Source of the DNA: DAIMFL01 sp964372215
GTDB taxonomy: Bacteria > Pseudomonadota > Alphaproteobacteria > Dongiales > Dongiaceae
Assembly: GCA_964372215.1 (NCBI GenBank)
Contig: CAYJQC010000034.1
Coordinates: forward strand, 1-41,252
Direction: 5' to 3'
DNA length: 41,252 nt
Shown here: piece by piece, positions 25,210-32,703 of the stretch
Layout: each line of letters begins with the position of its first letter
How positions within the stretch are numbered: position 1 is the first letter of the stretch
The notes under the pieces: generated by a model
Database searches by the model: none
Seen by the model: only the letters and a program-made list of their open reading frames with translations
Told to the model about the DNA's origin: nothing
Program-made: the position numbers and the translations under genes

Positions 25210-26004
25210 ATGGCGCGCAAACCGACGAGCCTTGGCGATCTCAACAAGGGCCTGCGGGTGCTGGTGACGGCCGGCGGCGGCGGCATCGGCCGGGCGATCG
25301 CCGAAGCCATGTCCAGCGCCGGCGCCCGGGTCCATGTCTGCGACGTCTCCAAGGAGATCCTGGCCAAGCTGGCCAAGGCGCAACCCGCGATTTCCGGCTC
25401 GCTCGCCGATGTCTCGCGCGAAGCCGATGTCGACGCCTTGTTCGTCGAGGTGAAGCGCCGCCTGGGCGGGCTCGACGTGCTCGTGAACAACGCCGGCATC
25501 GCCGGCCCGACCGGCCCGATCGAGGAGATGTCGCCCGAGGAGTGGCGCCGCACCATCGACGTCGACCTGGTCGGCCAGTTCCTGTGCGCCCGGCGCGCCG
25601 TGCCGCTGCTGAAGCAGTCGAAGAACGCCTTCATGGTAAATGTCTCCTCGGCGGCGGGCCGCTTCGGCTATGCCTTCCGCACGCCCTACTCGGCGGCGAA
25701 ATGGGGCGTGGTCGGCCTGACCCACAGCTTGGCCAAGGAGCTCGGCCCCGACGGCATCCGGGTCAATGCGATCCTGCCTGGCATTGTTGCCGGACCGCGC
25801 ATCGAGAAGGTGATCGCCGCCCGGGCCGAGACCCTGGGCATCAGCTACAAGGACATGGAGAAGCAGTATCTCGACAAGGTGTCGCTGCGGCGCATGGTGA
25901 CCGCCGGCGATGTCGCCAATACCGTGATGTTCCTGTGCTCCCCGCTGGGTCACAATATCTCCGGCCAGGCGATCGGGGTATGCGGCAATGTCGAGGCGCT
26001 GTGA
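25210..26004 (+). CDS. SDR family NAD(P)-dependent oxidoreductase
   Basis: A 264-residue classical short-chain dehydrogenase that oxidises an alcohol or hemiacetal. The cofactor loop is TAGGGGIG (20-27), the NNAG motif is at 93-96, and the catalytic set is Ser146/Ser147, Tyr160 and Lys164 (YSAAK). Asp45 after the second strand (VHVCDVS) favours NAD over NADP. The C-terminal ISGQAIGVCGNVEAL block resembles, as I recall it, SDRs encoded next to beta-keto acid cleavage enzymes, including deoxyribonate 3-dehydrogenase. It starts 20 bp after the permease gene and is probably the first enzyme gene of the catabolic operon. The substrate is inferred only from context. Confidence 0.92.
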   Translation: MARKPTSLGDLNKGLRVLVTAGGGGIGRAIAEAMSSAGARVHVCDVSKEILAKLAKAQPAISGSLADVSREADVDALFVEVKRRLGGLDVLVNNAGIAGPTGPIEEMSPEEWRRTIDVDLVGQFLCARRAVPLLKQSKNAFMVNVSSAAGRFGYAFRTPYSAAKWGVVGLTHSLAKELGPDGIRVNAILPGIVAGPRIEKVIAARAETLGISYKDMEKQYLDKVSLRRMVTAGDVANTVMFLCSPLGHNISGQAIGVCGNVEAL

Positions 26005-26034
26005 ACGATGCGGCTTGGATTACGGTGAGGATGC

Positions 26035-26991
26035 ATGGCGATGAATGAACCGGTTGCGGTCGTCGGCTGCGGGCTGGTCGGGCGGGCCTGGGCGATTGCC
26101 TTCGCGCGCGGCGGCTGCCGCGTGCGGCTGTTCGATCCGACCTCGGGCAGCGCCGAGAAGGCGGTGGCGTTCGCGCAGTCCGTACTGCCCGACCTCGAGC
26201 GCAACGATCTCCTGAACGGCCATTCCGGCGCCGAGGTGGCGGCCCGGCTCGAGATCGTGCCCAGCCTGGCGGCGGCGCTGGACGGTGCGGTCTATCTGCA
26301 GGAGAGCGCGTTCGAGGATCTCGAGGTCAAGAAGAAGCTGTTCGCCGAGCTCGACGCGGCGGCGGCGCCGGGAACCATCCTGGCCAGCTCGACCTCGGCC
26401 ATCCTGCCGTCGAAATTCACCGAGCATGTCAAGGGGCGGCAGCGCTGCATCGTCGTGCATCCGATCAATCCGCCCTACCTGGTGCCGGCCGTCGAAGTCG
26501 TGCCGGCGCCGTGGACCGCGCCGGAGGTGGTGAAGCGCACCCGCGACTTCATCGTGGCGGTCGGCCAGTCGCCGATCGTGATGAAGCGCGAGATCGACGG
26601 CTTCGTCATGAACCGCATGCAGGGCGCCTTGCTGCAGGAGGCGTTCCGCTTGGTCGCCGAGGGTTACGCCAGTGCCGAGGACATCGATATCGGCATCCGC
26701 GACGGGCTCGGCCTGCGCTGGGCCTTCATGGGGCCGTACGAGACCATCGATCTCAACGCGCCGGGCGGCGTGCGCGACTACGTGGCACGCTATGAAGGCA
26801 TCTACACGCGGATCGCGCCGAGCCAGCAGCATGTCGTGCCGTGGGGCGGAGCGACGATCGACGGGATCGAGGCCCAGCGCAAGGCCAGGCTGCCGCGCGA
26901 CCAGCTGGCCGAGCGGGCGCGCTGGCGCGACCAGCGGCTGATGGCGCTGGTCGCCCACAAGCGGCGCGCCGCCAAGGACATCGGCAACTAG
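26035..26991 (+). CDS. 3-hydroxyacyl-CoA dehydrogenase-family oxidoreductase (L-gulonate 3-dehydrogenase/carnitine dehydrogenase-like)
   Basis: A 318-residue NAD-dependent dehydrogenase that oxidises a 3-hydroxy acid to a 3-keto acid. The Rossmann loop is VVGCGLVGRAWA (about 9-20); the active-site segment HPINPPYLVPAVEVVP carries the catalytic His and its partner Glu. The NPPY form is closer to the lambda-crystallin/L-gulonate 3-dehydrogenase branch than to fatty-acid enzymes; carnitine dehydrogenases belong to the same group. The C-terminal helical domain (about 185-318) includes GFVMNRMQGALLQEAF. It has no fused thioesterase, unlike some rhizobial carnitine dehydrogenases. The next gene encodes an enzyme that cleaves 3-keto acids, which fits its product. 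ATG codons at 26035 and 26041 are both possible starts. Confidence 0.9.
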   Translation: MAMNEPVAVVGCGLVGRAWAIAFARGGCRVRLFDPTSGSAEKAVAFAQSVLPDLERNDLLNGHSGAEVAARLEIVPSLAAALDGAVYLQESAFEDLEVKKKLFAELDAAAAPGTILASSTSAILPSKFTEHVKGRQRCIVVHPINPPYLVPAVEVVPAPWTAPEVVKRTRDFIVAVGQSPIVMKREIDGFVMNRMQGALLQEAFRLVAEGYASAEDIDIGIRDGLGLRWAFMGPYETIDLNAPGGVRDYVARYEGIYTRIAPSQQHVVPWGGATIDGIEAQRKARLPRDQLAERARWRDQRLMALVAHKRRAAKDIGN

Positions 26992-27022
26992 GCCGACGGG
27001 AAGCGAGAAGGAACGAGGCATC

Positions 27023-27955
27023 ATGGCTGCGAAACGCAAGGTCATCATCACCTGCGCCGTCACCGGCGCGATCCACACGCCGTCGATGTCGCCGCATCTG
27101 CCGGTGACGCCGGAGGAGATCACCGAGGCGGCGGTCGGCGCGGCCGAGGCCGGGGCGGCGATCATCCACCTGCACGCCCGCGATCCCGAGACCGGCAAGC
27201 CCGACCAGTCGCCGGAAGCCTTCGCCCGCTTCCTGCCGCAGATCAAGCAGCGCAGCAATGCGGTGGTCAACCTGACCACCGGCGGCTCGCCCTACATGAC
27301 GATCGAGGAACGGGTGAAGCCGGCGGCGACGTTCAAGCCCGAGGTCGCGTCGCTCAACATGGGTTCGATGAATTTCGGCCTGTTCCCGATGCTGAACCGC
27401 TTCAAGGAGTTCAAGCACGACTGGGAGCGCCAGGCGCTGGAGAACAGCCGCAACCTGGTGTTCAAGAACACCTACCAGGACATCGAGTACGTGCTTCGGA
27501 CCTGCATGGACAACAGCACGCGCTTCGAGTTCGAGTGCTACGACGTCAGCCACCTCTACAACCTCGCGCATTTCCTCGAGCGCGGGCTGGTGAAGCCGCC
27601 GCTGTTCGTGCAGACCGTGTTCGGCATTCTCGGCGGCATCGGTCCGCATCCCGAGGACGTGCTGCACATGAAGCGCACCGCCGACCGGCTGTTTGGCGAC
27701 CATTACCGCTGGTCGGTACTGGGCGCCGGGCGCAACCAGATGCCGGTGGCCGCGATCGCCGCGGCGATCGGCGCCAACGTCCGGGTCGGGCTCGAGGACA
27801 GCCTGTGGGACGGGCCGGGCACGCTCGCCGCCTCCAACGCGGCCCAGGTCCGGCGCGCGCGCATGATCCTCGAGGGCCTGTCGCTCGAGGTGGCGACGCC
27901 GGACGAGGCGCGCGAGATTCTCGAGCTCAAGGGCGGCGACAAGGTGGCGTTCTGA
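27023..27955 (+). CDS. Beta-keto acid cleavage enzyme (BKACE, Kce family)
   Basis: A 310-residue zinc enzyme of the family first known as 3-keto-5-aminohexanoate cleavage enzyme (formerly DUF849). It reacts a beta-keto acid with acetyl-CoA to give acetoacetate and a new acyl-CoA. The TIM-barrel family marks are present: ITCAVTGAIHTPSMSPHLP at the N-terminus, the metal-binding pair His49 and His51 (IHLHARD), GGSPYMTIEER (about 93) and the late VGLEDSLW with Glu at about 258, the third metal ligand. It starts 31 bp after the dehydrogenase gene. Which beta-keto acid it takes cannot be read from sequence, but it strongly implies that the pathway passes through a 3-keto acid. Confidence 0.95.
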   Translation: MAAKRKVIITCAVTGAIHTPSMSPHLPVTPEEITEAAVGAAEAGAAIIHLHARDPETGKPDQSPEAFARFLPQIKQRSNAVVNLTTGGSPYMTIEERVKPAATFKPEVASLNMGSMNFGLFPMLNRFKEFKHDWERQALENSRNLVFKNTYQDIEYVLRTCMDNSTRFEFECYDVSHLYNLAHFLERGLVKPPLFVQTVFGILGGIGPHPEDVLHMKRTADRLFGDHYRWSVLGAGRNQMPVAAIAAAIGANVRVGLEDSLWDGPGTLAASNAAQVRRARMILEGLSLEVATPDEAREILELKGGDKVAF

Positions 27956-27996
27956 CGGCGGCGGCCGTTACGGTAAGCTTCAGCGGGAGAAGGCAG

Positions 27997-28872
27997 ATGG
28001 TGGACATCAGGGTGCTGGTCGACGTCAAGACGATCCTGGGCGAGGGCCCGCTCTGGGACGTCGACGAGCAGCGTCTCTATTGGATCGACAGCTTCGGCAA
28101 GAACGTGTTCCGCTGCACTCCCGAGGGCAGCGAGATCCGGGCCTGGGACGTGCCGGAGAAGATCGGCTCGATGGCGCTCCGCAAGCAGGGCGGCGCCGTG
28201 GTGTCACTGAAGAACGGCTTCCACTTCCTCGACTTCAAGACCGGCGATTGCACGCTGGTCGTCGATCCCGAGCCGGACAAGCCGACCACCCGCATCAATG
28301 ACGGCAAGGTCGACAAGCGCGGTCGCTTCGTCGCCGGCTCGATGGACATGATGGAGGACGGCGCGAACGGCTCGCTCTACCGCCTCGATCCCGACCTCAA
28401 GGTCACCAAGCTCGAGAGCAATATCATCGTCTCCAACGGCCCGTGCTTCAGCCCGGACGGGAACACCTTCTATTTCGCCGATTCCTGGTCGGAGGAAATC
28501 TCGGCCTACGACTACGACCAGGAGACCGGAACGCCCAGCAACAAGCGGACCTTCGCCTCGGTGAAGGGCAGCGGCGGGGCGCCGGGCGGCGCCACGGTCG
28601 ACGCCGAAGGCTGCGTCTGGAGCGCCATCGTCTATGCCGGCTACCTGGCGCGCTACACCCCCGACGGCAAGCTCGAGCGCAAGATCGAGATGCCCGTGAA
28701 GAAGGTGACCAGCGTGATGTTCGGCGGCCCGAACCTGGACATTCTCTACGTCACCTCGATGGCCAAGCCGCCCTTGCCGCGCTTTCCCGGCGACGGCGTG
28801 CTGCGCGGCAGCCTGTTCGCGATCCACGGCCTCGGCATCAAGGGCGTGCCCGAGCCGCGCTTCGCCGGCTGA
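27997..28872 (+). CDS. SMP-30/gluconolactonase family lactonase
   Basis: A 291-residue six-bladed beta-propeller hydrolase; relatives open sugar-acid lactones using one divalent metal. The four expected metal ligands can be placed: Glu16 (LGEGPLW), Asn101 (RINDGKVD), Asn147 (SNGPCFSPDG) and Asp202 (ATVDAEG). GGGAGAAGG lies just before the ATG at 27997. It closes the catabolic gene set 41 bp after BKACE, and lactone hydrolysis would fit between a sugar dehydrogenase and a 3-hydroxy-acid dehydrogenase. The 3' half of this gene (28379 onwards) is duplicated almost perfectly at 36044-36544. Confidence 0.93.
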   Translation: MVDIRVLVDVKTILGEGPLWDVDEQRLYWIDSFGKNVFRCTPEGSEIRAWDVPEKIGSMALRKQGGAVVSLKNGFHFLDFKTGDCTLVVDPEPDKPTTRINDGKVDKRGRFVAGSMDMMEDGANGSLYRLDPDLKVTKLESNIIVSNGPCFSPDGNTFYFADSWSEEISAYDYDQETGTPSNKRTFASVKGSGGAPGGATVDAEGCVWSAIVYAGYLARYTPDGKLERKIEMPVKKVTSVMFGGPNLDILYVTSMAKPPLPRFPGDGVLRGSLFAIHGLGIKGVPEPRFAG

Positions 28873-28879
28873 CCGGGCG
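28379..28879 (+). repeat. 501-bp duplicated segment, intact copy (3' half of lactonase gene)
   Basis: This segment recurs in direct orientation at 36044-36544, 7665 bp downstream, without indels. The first 349 bp are identical; all six mismatches fall between 28728 and 28825. Confidence 0.95.
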
Positions 28880-28885
28880 ACGGGA

Positions 28886-28960
28886 TCAGTTGAAGAACAG
28901 CCAGATGACGAACAGGATCGGCAGGGGAACGCCGATCAGCCACAGCAACAGGTAGCGCAT
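28886..28960 (-). CDS. 24-residue single-span membrane microprotein
   Basis: A very short reverse-strand gene encoding 24 residues that begin MRYLLLWLIGVPLP and end VIWLFFN. Nearly the whole product is one hydrophobic helix with a central Gly-x-Pro-x-Pro kink. A GGGAGAA ribosome-binding site lies at a suitable distance before the ATG at 28960. Tiny proteins of this pattern (MLRYxLLW...GVPxPxLxxIWL) occur, to my recollection, in many proteobacteria, but I know of no function. It converges with the lactonase gene 13 bp away. A perfect hairpin (28994-29012) lies in its upstream region. Confidence 0.65.
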   Translation of the reverse strand: MRYLLLWLIGVPLPILFVIWLFFN

Positions 28961-28993
28961 CGGAGTTCTCCCGCGCGGTTGTCGAAGGCACCA

Positions 28994-29012
28994 GCTTTCG
29001 GACATCGAAAGC
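28994..29012. promoter_or_regulatory. Perfect 7-bp inverted repeat upstream of the microprotein gene
   Basis: GCTTTCG and CGAAAGC flank a GACAT loop, 34 bp upstream of the microprotein start. It could be an operator or a leader hairpin; no function can be assigned. Confidence 0.4.
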
Positions 29013-29151
29013 GGCACGTTCCAACAACGCCGAAGCGTGGCCGGGGTTCCCGGTGCTGGCCGGGTTCACCGACGCGCTGGGGGCGGCAGTGGGGTCGCCG
29101 CCAGTCTGCGCCCAATTGCCGCGGCTGCCAGCGACCCGACCAACGGGCAGG

Positions 29152-29179
29152 TTGAACCGTCGGGGCGCGGCCCTAAGAT
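29152..29179 (+). promoter_or_regulatory. Candidate promoter of the N-ATPase operon
   Basis: TTGAAC (29152-29157) and TAAGAT (29174-29179) are spaced 16 bp apart, giving a leader of roughly 90 bases before the atpD start. It is the best sigma-70-like match in the 313-bp region between the microprotein and atpD; the rest shows no gene. Confidence 0.45.
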
Positions 29180-29273
29180 TGATGGCGACGAGTCGAGGCG
29201 CTGCCCCAGGGACTGAAGTCTCCGGGCTGAACCCGGCGGGCGCGCCAATCTCGGTCGGCCAAGGGCACCGCCG

Positions 29274-30719
29274 GTGGCAAATGAAGCCGCGCTAGCGAAG
29301 GGAACCGTCGTCGCCGTCCGCGGCGCGGTGGTCGATGTCGGCTTCGCCGAGGGGGCGCTGCCGGCGATCGACCAGGCCCTGGCGGTCGAGTGGGACGCGC
29401 CGGGCGCCCTGGTGGTCGAGGTGCAGAGCCATCTCGACGCCCGCACGGTGCGTGGCATCGCCTTGCAGAACACGGCGGGATTGCGCCGCGGCACGGCGGT
29501 CCGGGCGACTGGCGGGCCGGTCGAGGTCCCGGTCGGCGACGCCGTGCTCGGCCGATTGCTCGACGTGACCGGCGCGGTACGGGACAACGGGCCGGCCCTG
29601 CCGCCCGATACGCCGCGCTGGCCGATCCACCGGCTGCCGCCGCCGCTTGCCGCGCAAAGCGCCGCAACCAGCGTGTTCGCCACCGGGATCAAGGTCATCG
29701 ACCTCCTGTCGCCGATCGCCCAGGGCGGCAAGGCGGCGGTTTTCGGCGGCGCCGGCGTCGGCAAGACCGTGCTGGTGATGGAGCTGATCCACGCCATGGT
29801 CGAGGGCTATCAGGGCATCTCGGTCTTCGCCGGAGTCGGCGAGCGCTCGCGCGAGGGCCACGAGCTGCTGCTCGACATGCGCGAATCCGGCGTGCTCGAG
29901 CGCACCGTGCTGGTCTACGGGCAGATGAACGAGCCGCCGGGCGCGCGCTGGCGGGTCGGCCTCACCGCCCTTACCATCGCCGAGTATTTCCGCGACGAGC
30001 GGCAGCGCAACGTGCTGTTCCTGATGGATAACGTGTTCCGCTTCGTGCAGGCGGGCAGCGAGGTCTCGGGGCTGCTCGGCCGGCTGCCATCGCGGGTCGG
30101 CTATCAGCCGACCCTGGCCACCGAGGTGGCGGCGCTGCAGGAGCGCATCGCCTCGGTCGCCGGCGCCTCGGTCACCGCCATCGAGGCGGTCTACGTCCCG
30201 GCCGACGATTTCACCGATCCGGCAGTAACCGCGATCTCCAGCCATCTCGACAGCGTCATGATGCTGTCGCGCGACATGGCCGCGGAGGGCATGTACCCGG
30301 CGGTCGATCCGCTGGGCTCGTCCTCGGTGCTGCTCGACCCGCTGGTGGTCGGCGACACCCATTACCGGCTGGCCGAGGAGGTGCGCGAGGCGATCGCCCA
30401 CTATCGCGAGCTGCAGGATATCATCGCGCTGCTGGGCATCGAGGAACTCGGAGCGCATGACCGCCTGATCGTGCGCCGCGCCCGCCGGCTGCAGCGCTTC
30501 CTCACCCAGCCCTTCAGTGTCACCGAGGCCTTCACCGGCAAGCCCGGGCGCTCGGTGCCGCTGGCGGAAACCTTGAAGGGCTGCCGGGTGATCCTCGACG
30601 GCGAGGCGGACGACTGGCCCGAGAGCGCGATCTACATGGTGGGCGGCATCGACGAGGCGCGGGCGAAGGCGGCGGAGGACAAGACGACGGGCGCCGGCGG
30701 CCCGAAGGCGGCGGCGTGA
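29274..30719 (+). CDS. atpD: N-ATPase F1 subunit beta
   Basis: Catalytic subunit of the soluble head of an alternative F-type ATPase. The 481-residue protein has the Walker A loop GGAGVGKT (158-165), the catalytic-Glu region GVGERSREGHELL, and the adenine-contact region YQPTLATEVAALQERI. Where normal beta subunits carry DELSEED, this one reads EELGAHDRL, a visible departure at the lever that pushes gamma. It is first in the operon, the order atpDCQRBEFAG being diagnostic of N-ATPases. The start is GTG at 29274, with only a weak AAGGG upstream. Its stop overlaps the epsilon start by 4 bp. A cell with this operon normally has a standard ATP synthase elsewhere. Confidence 0.95.
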   Translation: MANEAALAKGTVVAVRGAVVDVGFAEGALPAIDQALAVEWDAPGALVVEVQSHLDARTVRGIALQNTAGLRRGTAVRATGGPVEVPVGDAVLGRLLDVTGAVRDNGPALPPDTPRWPIHRLPPPLAAQSAATSVFATGIKVIDLLSPIAQGGKAAVFGGAGVGKTVLVMELIHAMVEGYQGISVFAGVGERSREGHELLLDMRESGVLERTVLVYGQMNEPPGARWRVGLTALTIAEYFRDERQRNVLFLMDNVFRFVQAGSEVSGLLGRLPSRVGYQPTLATEVAALQERIASVAGASVTAIEAVYVPADDFTDPAVTAISSHLDSVMMLSRDMAAEGMYPAVDPLGSSSVLLDPLVVGDTHYRLAEEVREAIAHYRELQDIIALLGIEELGAHDRLIVRRARRLQRFLTQPFSVTEAFTGKPGRSVPLAETLKGCRVILDGEADDWPESAIYMVGGIDEARAKAAEDKTTGAGGPKAAA

Positions 30720-31138
30720 GGCTGCTCATCACCACCCCCACGGCGGTGGTCGTCGATCACCGCGACGTGGTGGCGCTGCGTGCCGAGGACGAAAGCGGCG
30801 GATTTGGCATCCTGGGCGGCCATGCCGACTTCCTGACCGCGCTGCGCGCCTCGGTGCTGACCTGGCGGCACGAGGACGGCCGATCCGGCTGTTGCGCGGT
30901 CCGTCGCGGCGTACTGACCGTTACCGGCGGCACGGAAGTTGCCGTGGCGACGCGCGAGGCCCGGCTCGGCGAGGATCTCGAAGAGCTCGAACAGGTGGTG
31001 ATAGACGATTTCCACGCCGCGGCCGAGACCGAGCGGGCCGCGCGGGTCGAGAGCATGCGGCTCCACATGAAGGCGGTCCGGCAGATCCTGCGCTATTTGC
31101 GCCCGAGCGAACCGGCGGGTCCCGGGGGCGGGTCGTGA
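30716..31138 (+). CDS. atpC: N-ATPase F1 subunit epsilon
   Basis: A 140-residue central-stalk subunit that sits on gamma and can regulate hydrolysis. The N-terminal beta-sandwich (MRLLITTPTAVVVDHRDVVALRAEDESGGFGILGGHADFLTAL) is typical of epsilon. The C-terminal part (about 85-130) is a charged helical region. It begins with GTG overlapping the atpD stop, and its own stop overlaps the next start, so expression is tightly coupled. Confidence 0.92.
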   Translation: MRLLITTPTAVVVDHRDVVALRAEDESGGFGILGGHADFLTALRASVLTWRHEDGRSGCCAVRRGVLTVTGGTEVAVATREARLGEDLEELEQVVIDDFHAAAETERAARVESMRLHMKAVRQILRYLRPSEPAGPGGGS

Positions 31139-31455
31139 ACGATCCGCTGCCGACACCCGAGCCGGGTCCCGAGCCGCAGCCCGGGCGTACGCCGGACGAG
31201 TTGCTCGGCACGGTCCGCCGGCGGCAATCGCGGGAGCGGCGCAGCCGGGCCGAGGGCGAGCCGTCGCTCGGCCGGCAGCTCGGCCAGATCGGGGTGCTCG
31301 GCTGGATCGTCGTGACGCCGACCCTGATCGGGCTGTTCGTCGGCCGCTGGCTCGACGGCCTGTTCGGCACCGGCATCTTCTTCGCCGCGCCGCTGCTGCT
31401 GCTCGGCGTGGCGCTCGGCTGCTGGTCGGCGTGGCGCTGGATGCATTCGACCTGA
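31135..31455 (+). CDS. atpQ: N-ATPase accessory membrane subunit AtpQ (AtpI/AtpZ-like)
   Basis: A 106-residue protein with a proline-rich, charged N-terminus (PLPTPEPGPEPQPG), then two membrane helices (about 55-73 and 80-98) separated by RWLDGLFGTG. The two-helix pattern with GLFVGRWLD resembles AtpI/AtpZ proteins, which help assemble c-rings. In N-ATPase operons this position is named atpQ. The start is GTG at 31135, overlapping the epsilon stop. Function is by family analogy. Confidence 0.85.
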   Translation: MNDPLPTPEPGPEPQPGRTPDELLGTVRRRQSRERRSRAEGEPSLGRQLGQIGVLGWIVVTPTLIGLFVGRWLDGLFGTGIFFAAPLLLLGVALGCWSAWRWMHST

Positions 31456-31471
31456 GGAAACGGAGAGGCTG

Positions 31472-31765
31472 ATGGCGCATGACATGACATTGCTGATGCC
31501 GCCACTCTTGGTCGTGGCGCTGGCCTTTGCGCTTGGCGCCGGCGCTGGCGGCGCCTTCTACGCGGCCCTGTGGTGGAACACCCGGCTGTTCCTGTCGCCG
31601 CGCCATCCGGCCTGGGCCTTCGGGCTCCAGCTCCTGAGGCTTGCCGGGCTCGGCGGCGTGCTGGCGCTGATCGCGATGCAGGGCAGTCTGGCGCTGCTGG
31701 CTTCCGCCCTCGGCGTCCTCGCCGCCCGCGCGGTGACGCTGCGCCGGTTCGGGGCGCGGGCATGA
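31472..31765 (+). CDS. atpR: N-ATPase accessory membrane subunit AtpR
   Basis: A 97-residue protein with three predicted membrane helices (about 8-32, 47-65 and 68-85) and conserved-looking basic residues between them (for example WWNTRLFLSPRHP). AtpR is found only in N-ATPase operons, where it is thought to help ring assembly or interact with c-subunit carboxylates. GGAGAGG precedes the ATG by a few bases. It overlaps atpB by 4 bp. Confidence 0.88.
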   Translation: MAHDMTLLMPPLLVVALAFALGAGAGGAFYAALWWNTRLFLSPRHPAWAFGLQLLRLAGLGGVLALIAMQGSLALLASALGVLAARAVTLRRFGARA

Positions 31766-32457
31766 TCGCCTCGCCGTTGGCCAGCGAGCCGCTGTTCACG
31801 GTCGGTCCGGTGCCGATCATGCCGGCAGTGGTCGTCACCTGGGGCATCATGGCGCTGCTGACGCTGGTCAGCTGGCTGGTGACCCGGCGCCTTTCGGTTT
31901 CCCCGACGCGCGGCCAGGCGACGCTGGAACTCTTCGTCGGCGTCCTCGATGAGCAGATCCGGGCCACCATGCGGGTCGATCCGGCACCCTATCTGCCACT
32001 CATCGGCACGCTGTTCCTGTTCATCCTCACCGCCAACTGGGCGGCGCTGGTGCCGGGGCTCGAGCCGCCGACGGCGCGGCTCGAGACCGACGCGGCGCTC
32101 GGCCTCATCGTGTTCGTAGCGGTGATCTATTTCGGAGTCCGGGCGCTCGGGCCGGTCGGCTACCTCAAGACCTTCCTGGAACCGACCTGGGTGATGCTGC
32201 CGCTCAACCTGGTGGAAACGCTGACCCGGACCTTCTCGCTGGTGGTGCGGCTGTTCGGCAACATCATGAGCGGCGTGTTCGTGGTCGGCATCGTGCTGTC
32301 GCTGGCCGGGCTCCTGGTTCCCATCCCGCTGATGGCGCTGGATCTGCTGACCGGCGCGGTTCAGGCCTACATCTTCGCCGTGCTCGCCATGGTGTTCATC
32401 GCCGGCGCCGTCGCCGATTCGCCGCGCTCGGCGCCGCAGGAAAGGAAGAAAGCATGA
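31762..32457 (+). CDS. atpB: N-ATPase F0 subunit a
   Basis: Membrane subunit that forms the ion half-channels facing the c-ring. The 231-residue protein has about five to six helices. The essential arginine is Arg163 in SLVVRLFGNIMSG, matching the canonical RLFGN motif. A late helix with LTGAVQAYIFAVLAMVFIAGAV corresponds to the final channel helix. It overlaps atpR and atpE by 4 bp on each side. Confidence 0.95.
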   Translation: MIASPLASEPLFTVGPVPIMPAVVVTWGIMALLTLVSWLVTRRLSVSPTRGQATLELFVGVLDEQIRATMRVDPAPYLPLIGTLFLFILTANWAALVPGLEPPTARLETDAALGLIVFVAVIYFGVRALGPVGYLKTFLEPTWVMLPLNLVETLTRTFSLVVRLFGNIMSGVFVVGIVLSLAGLLVPIPLMALDLLTGAVQAYIFAVLAMVFIAGAVADSPRSAPQERKKA

Positions 32458-32699
32458 ATCTGATCGAAATCGTCAGCATCTTCGCCGCAGCCATGGCGGT
32501 CTCCTTCGGCGCGATCGGCCCGGCGCTCGGCGAGGGCCGGGCGGTCGCGGCGGCAATGGATGCGATCGCTCGCCAGCCGGAGGCGGCCAACACCCTGTCC
32601 CGCACCCTGTTCGTCGGTCTCGCCATGATCGAGACCATGGCGATCTATTGTCTTGTGATCGCGCTGCTCGTGCTGTTCGCCAACCCGTTCGTCCATTGA
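32454..32699 (+). CDS. atpE: N-ATPase F0 subunit c (rotor ring)
   Basis: An 81-residue hairpin of two membrane helices joined by the ARQPE loop (39-43). The ion-binding carboxylate is Glu60 in the second helix (MIETMAIY). A second carboxylate, Glu27, lies in the first helix (ALGEGRA) where the Na+-binding Ilyobacter protein has Gln32; Thr61 follows Glu60, and Tyr65 is also retained. This two-carboxylate pattern is characteristic of N-type rings. Na+ use is the usual prediction, but ion choice in the family is debated, so it stays open. It overlaps atpB by 4 bp and precedes atpF by 4 bp. Confidence 0.95.
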   Translation: MNLIEIVSIFAAAMAVSFGAIGPALGEGRAVAAAMDAIARQPEAANTLSRTLFVGLAMIETMAIYCLVIALLVLFANPFVH

Positions 32700-32703
32700 G
32701 CCG

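Noticed and set aside
26035..26991. Naming the dehydrogenase as L-carnitine dehydrogenase
   Set aside because: The active-site context NPPYLVP is closer to the lambda-crystallin/gulonate branch, and the importer, regulator and lactonase point to a sugar-like substrate; left as an alternative only.
28961..29100. GGAAC box upstream of the microprotein as an EcfG stress promoter
   Set aside because: At the required spacing the second element reads CGAA instead of CGTT, too weak to claim.
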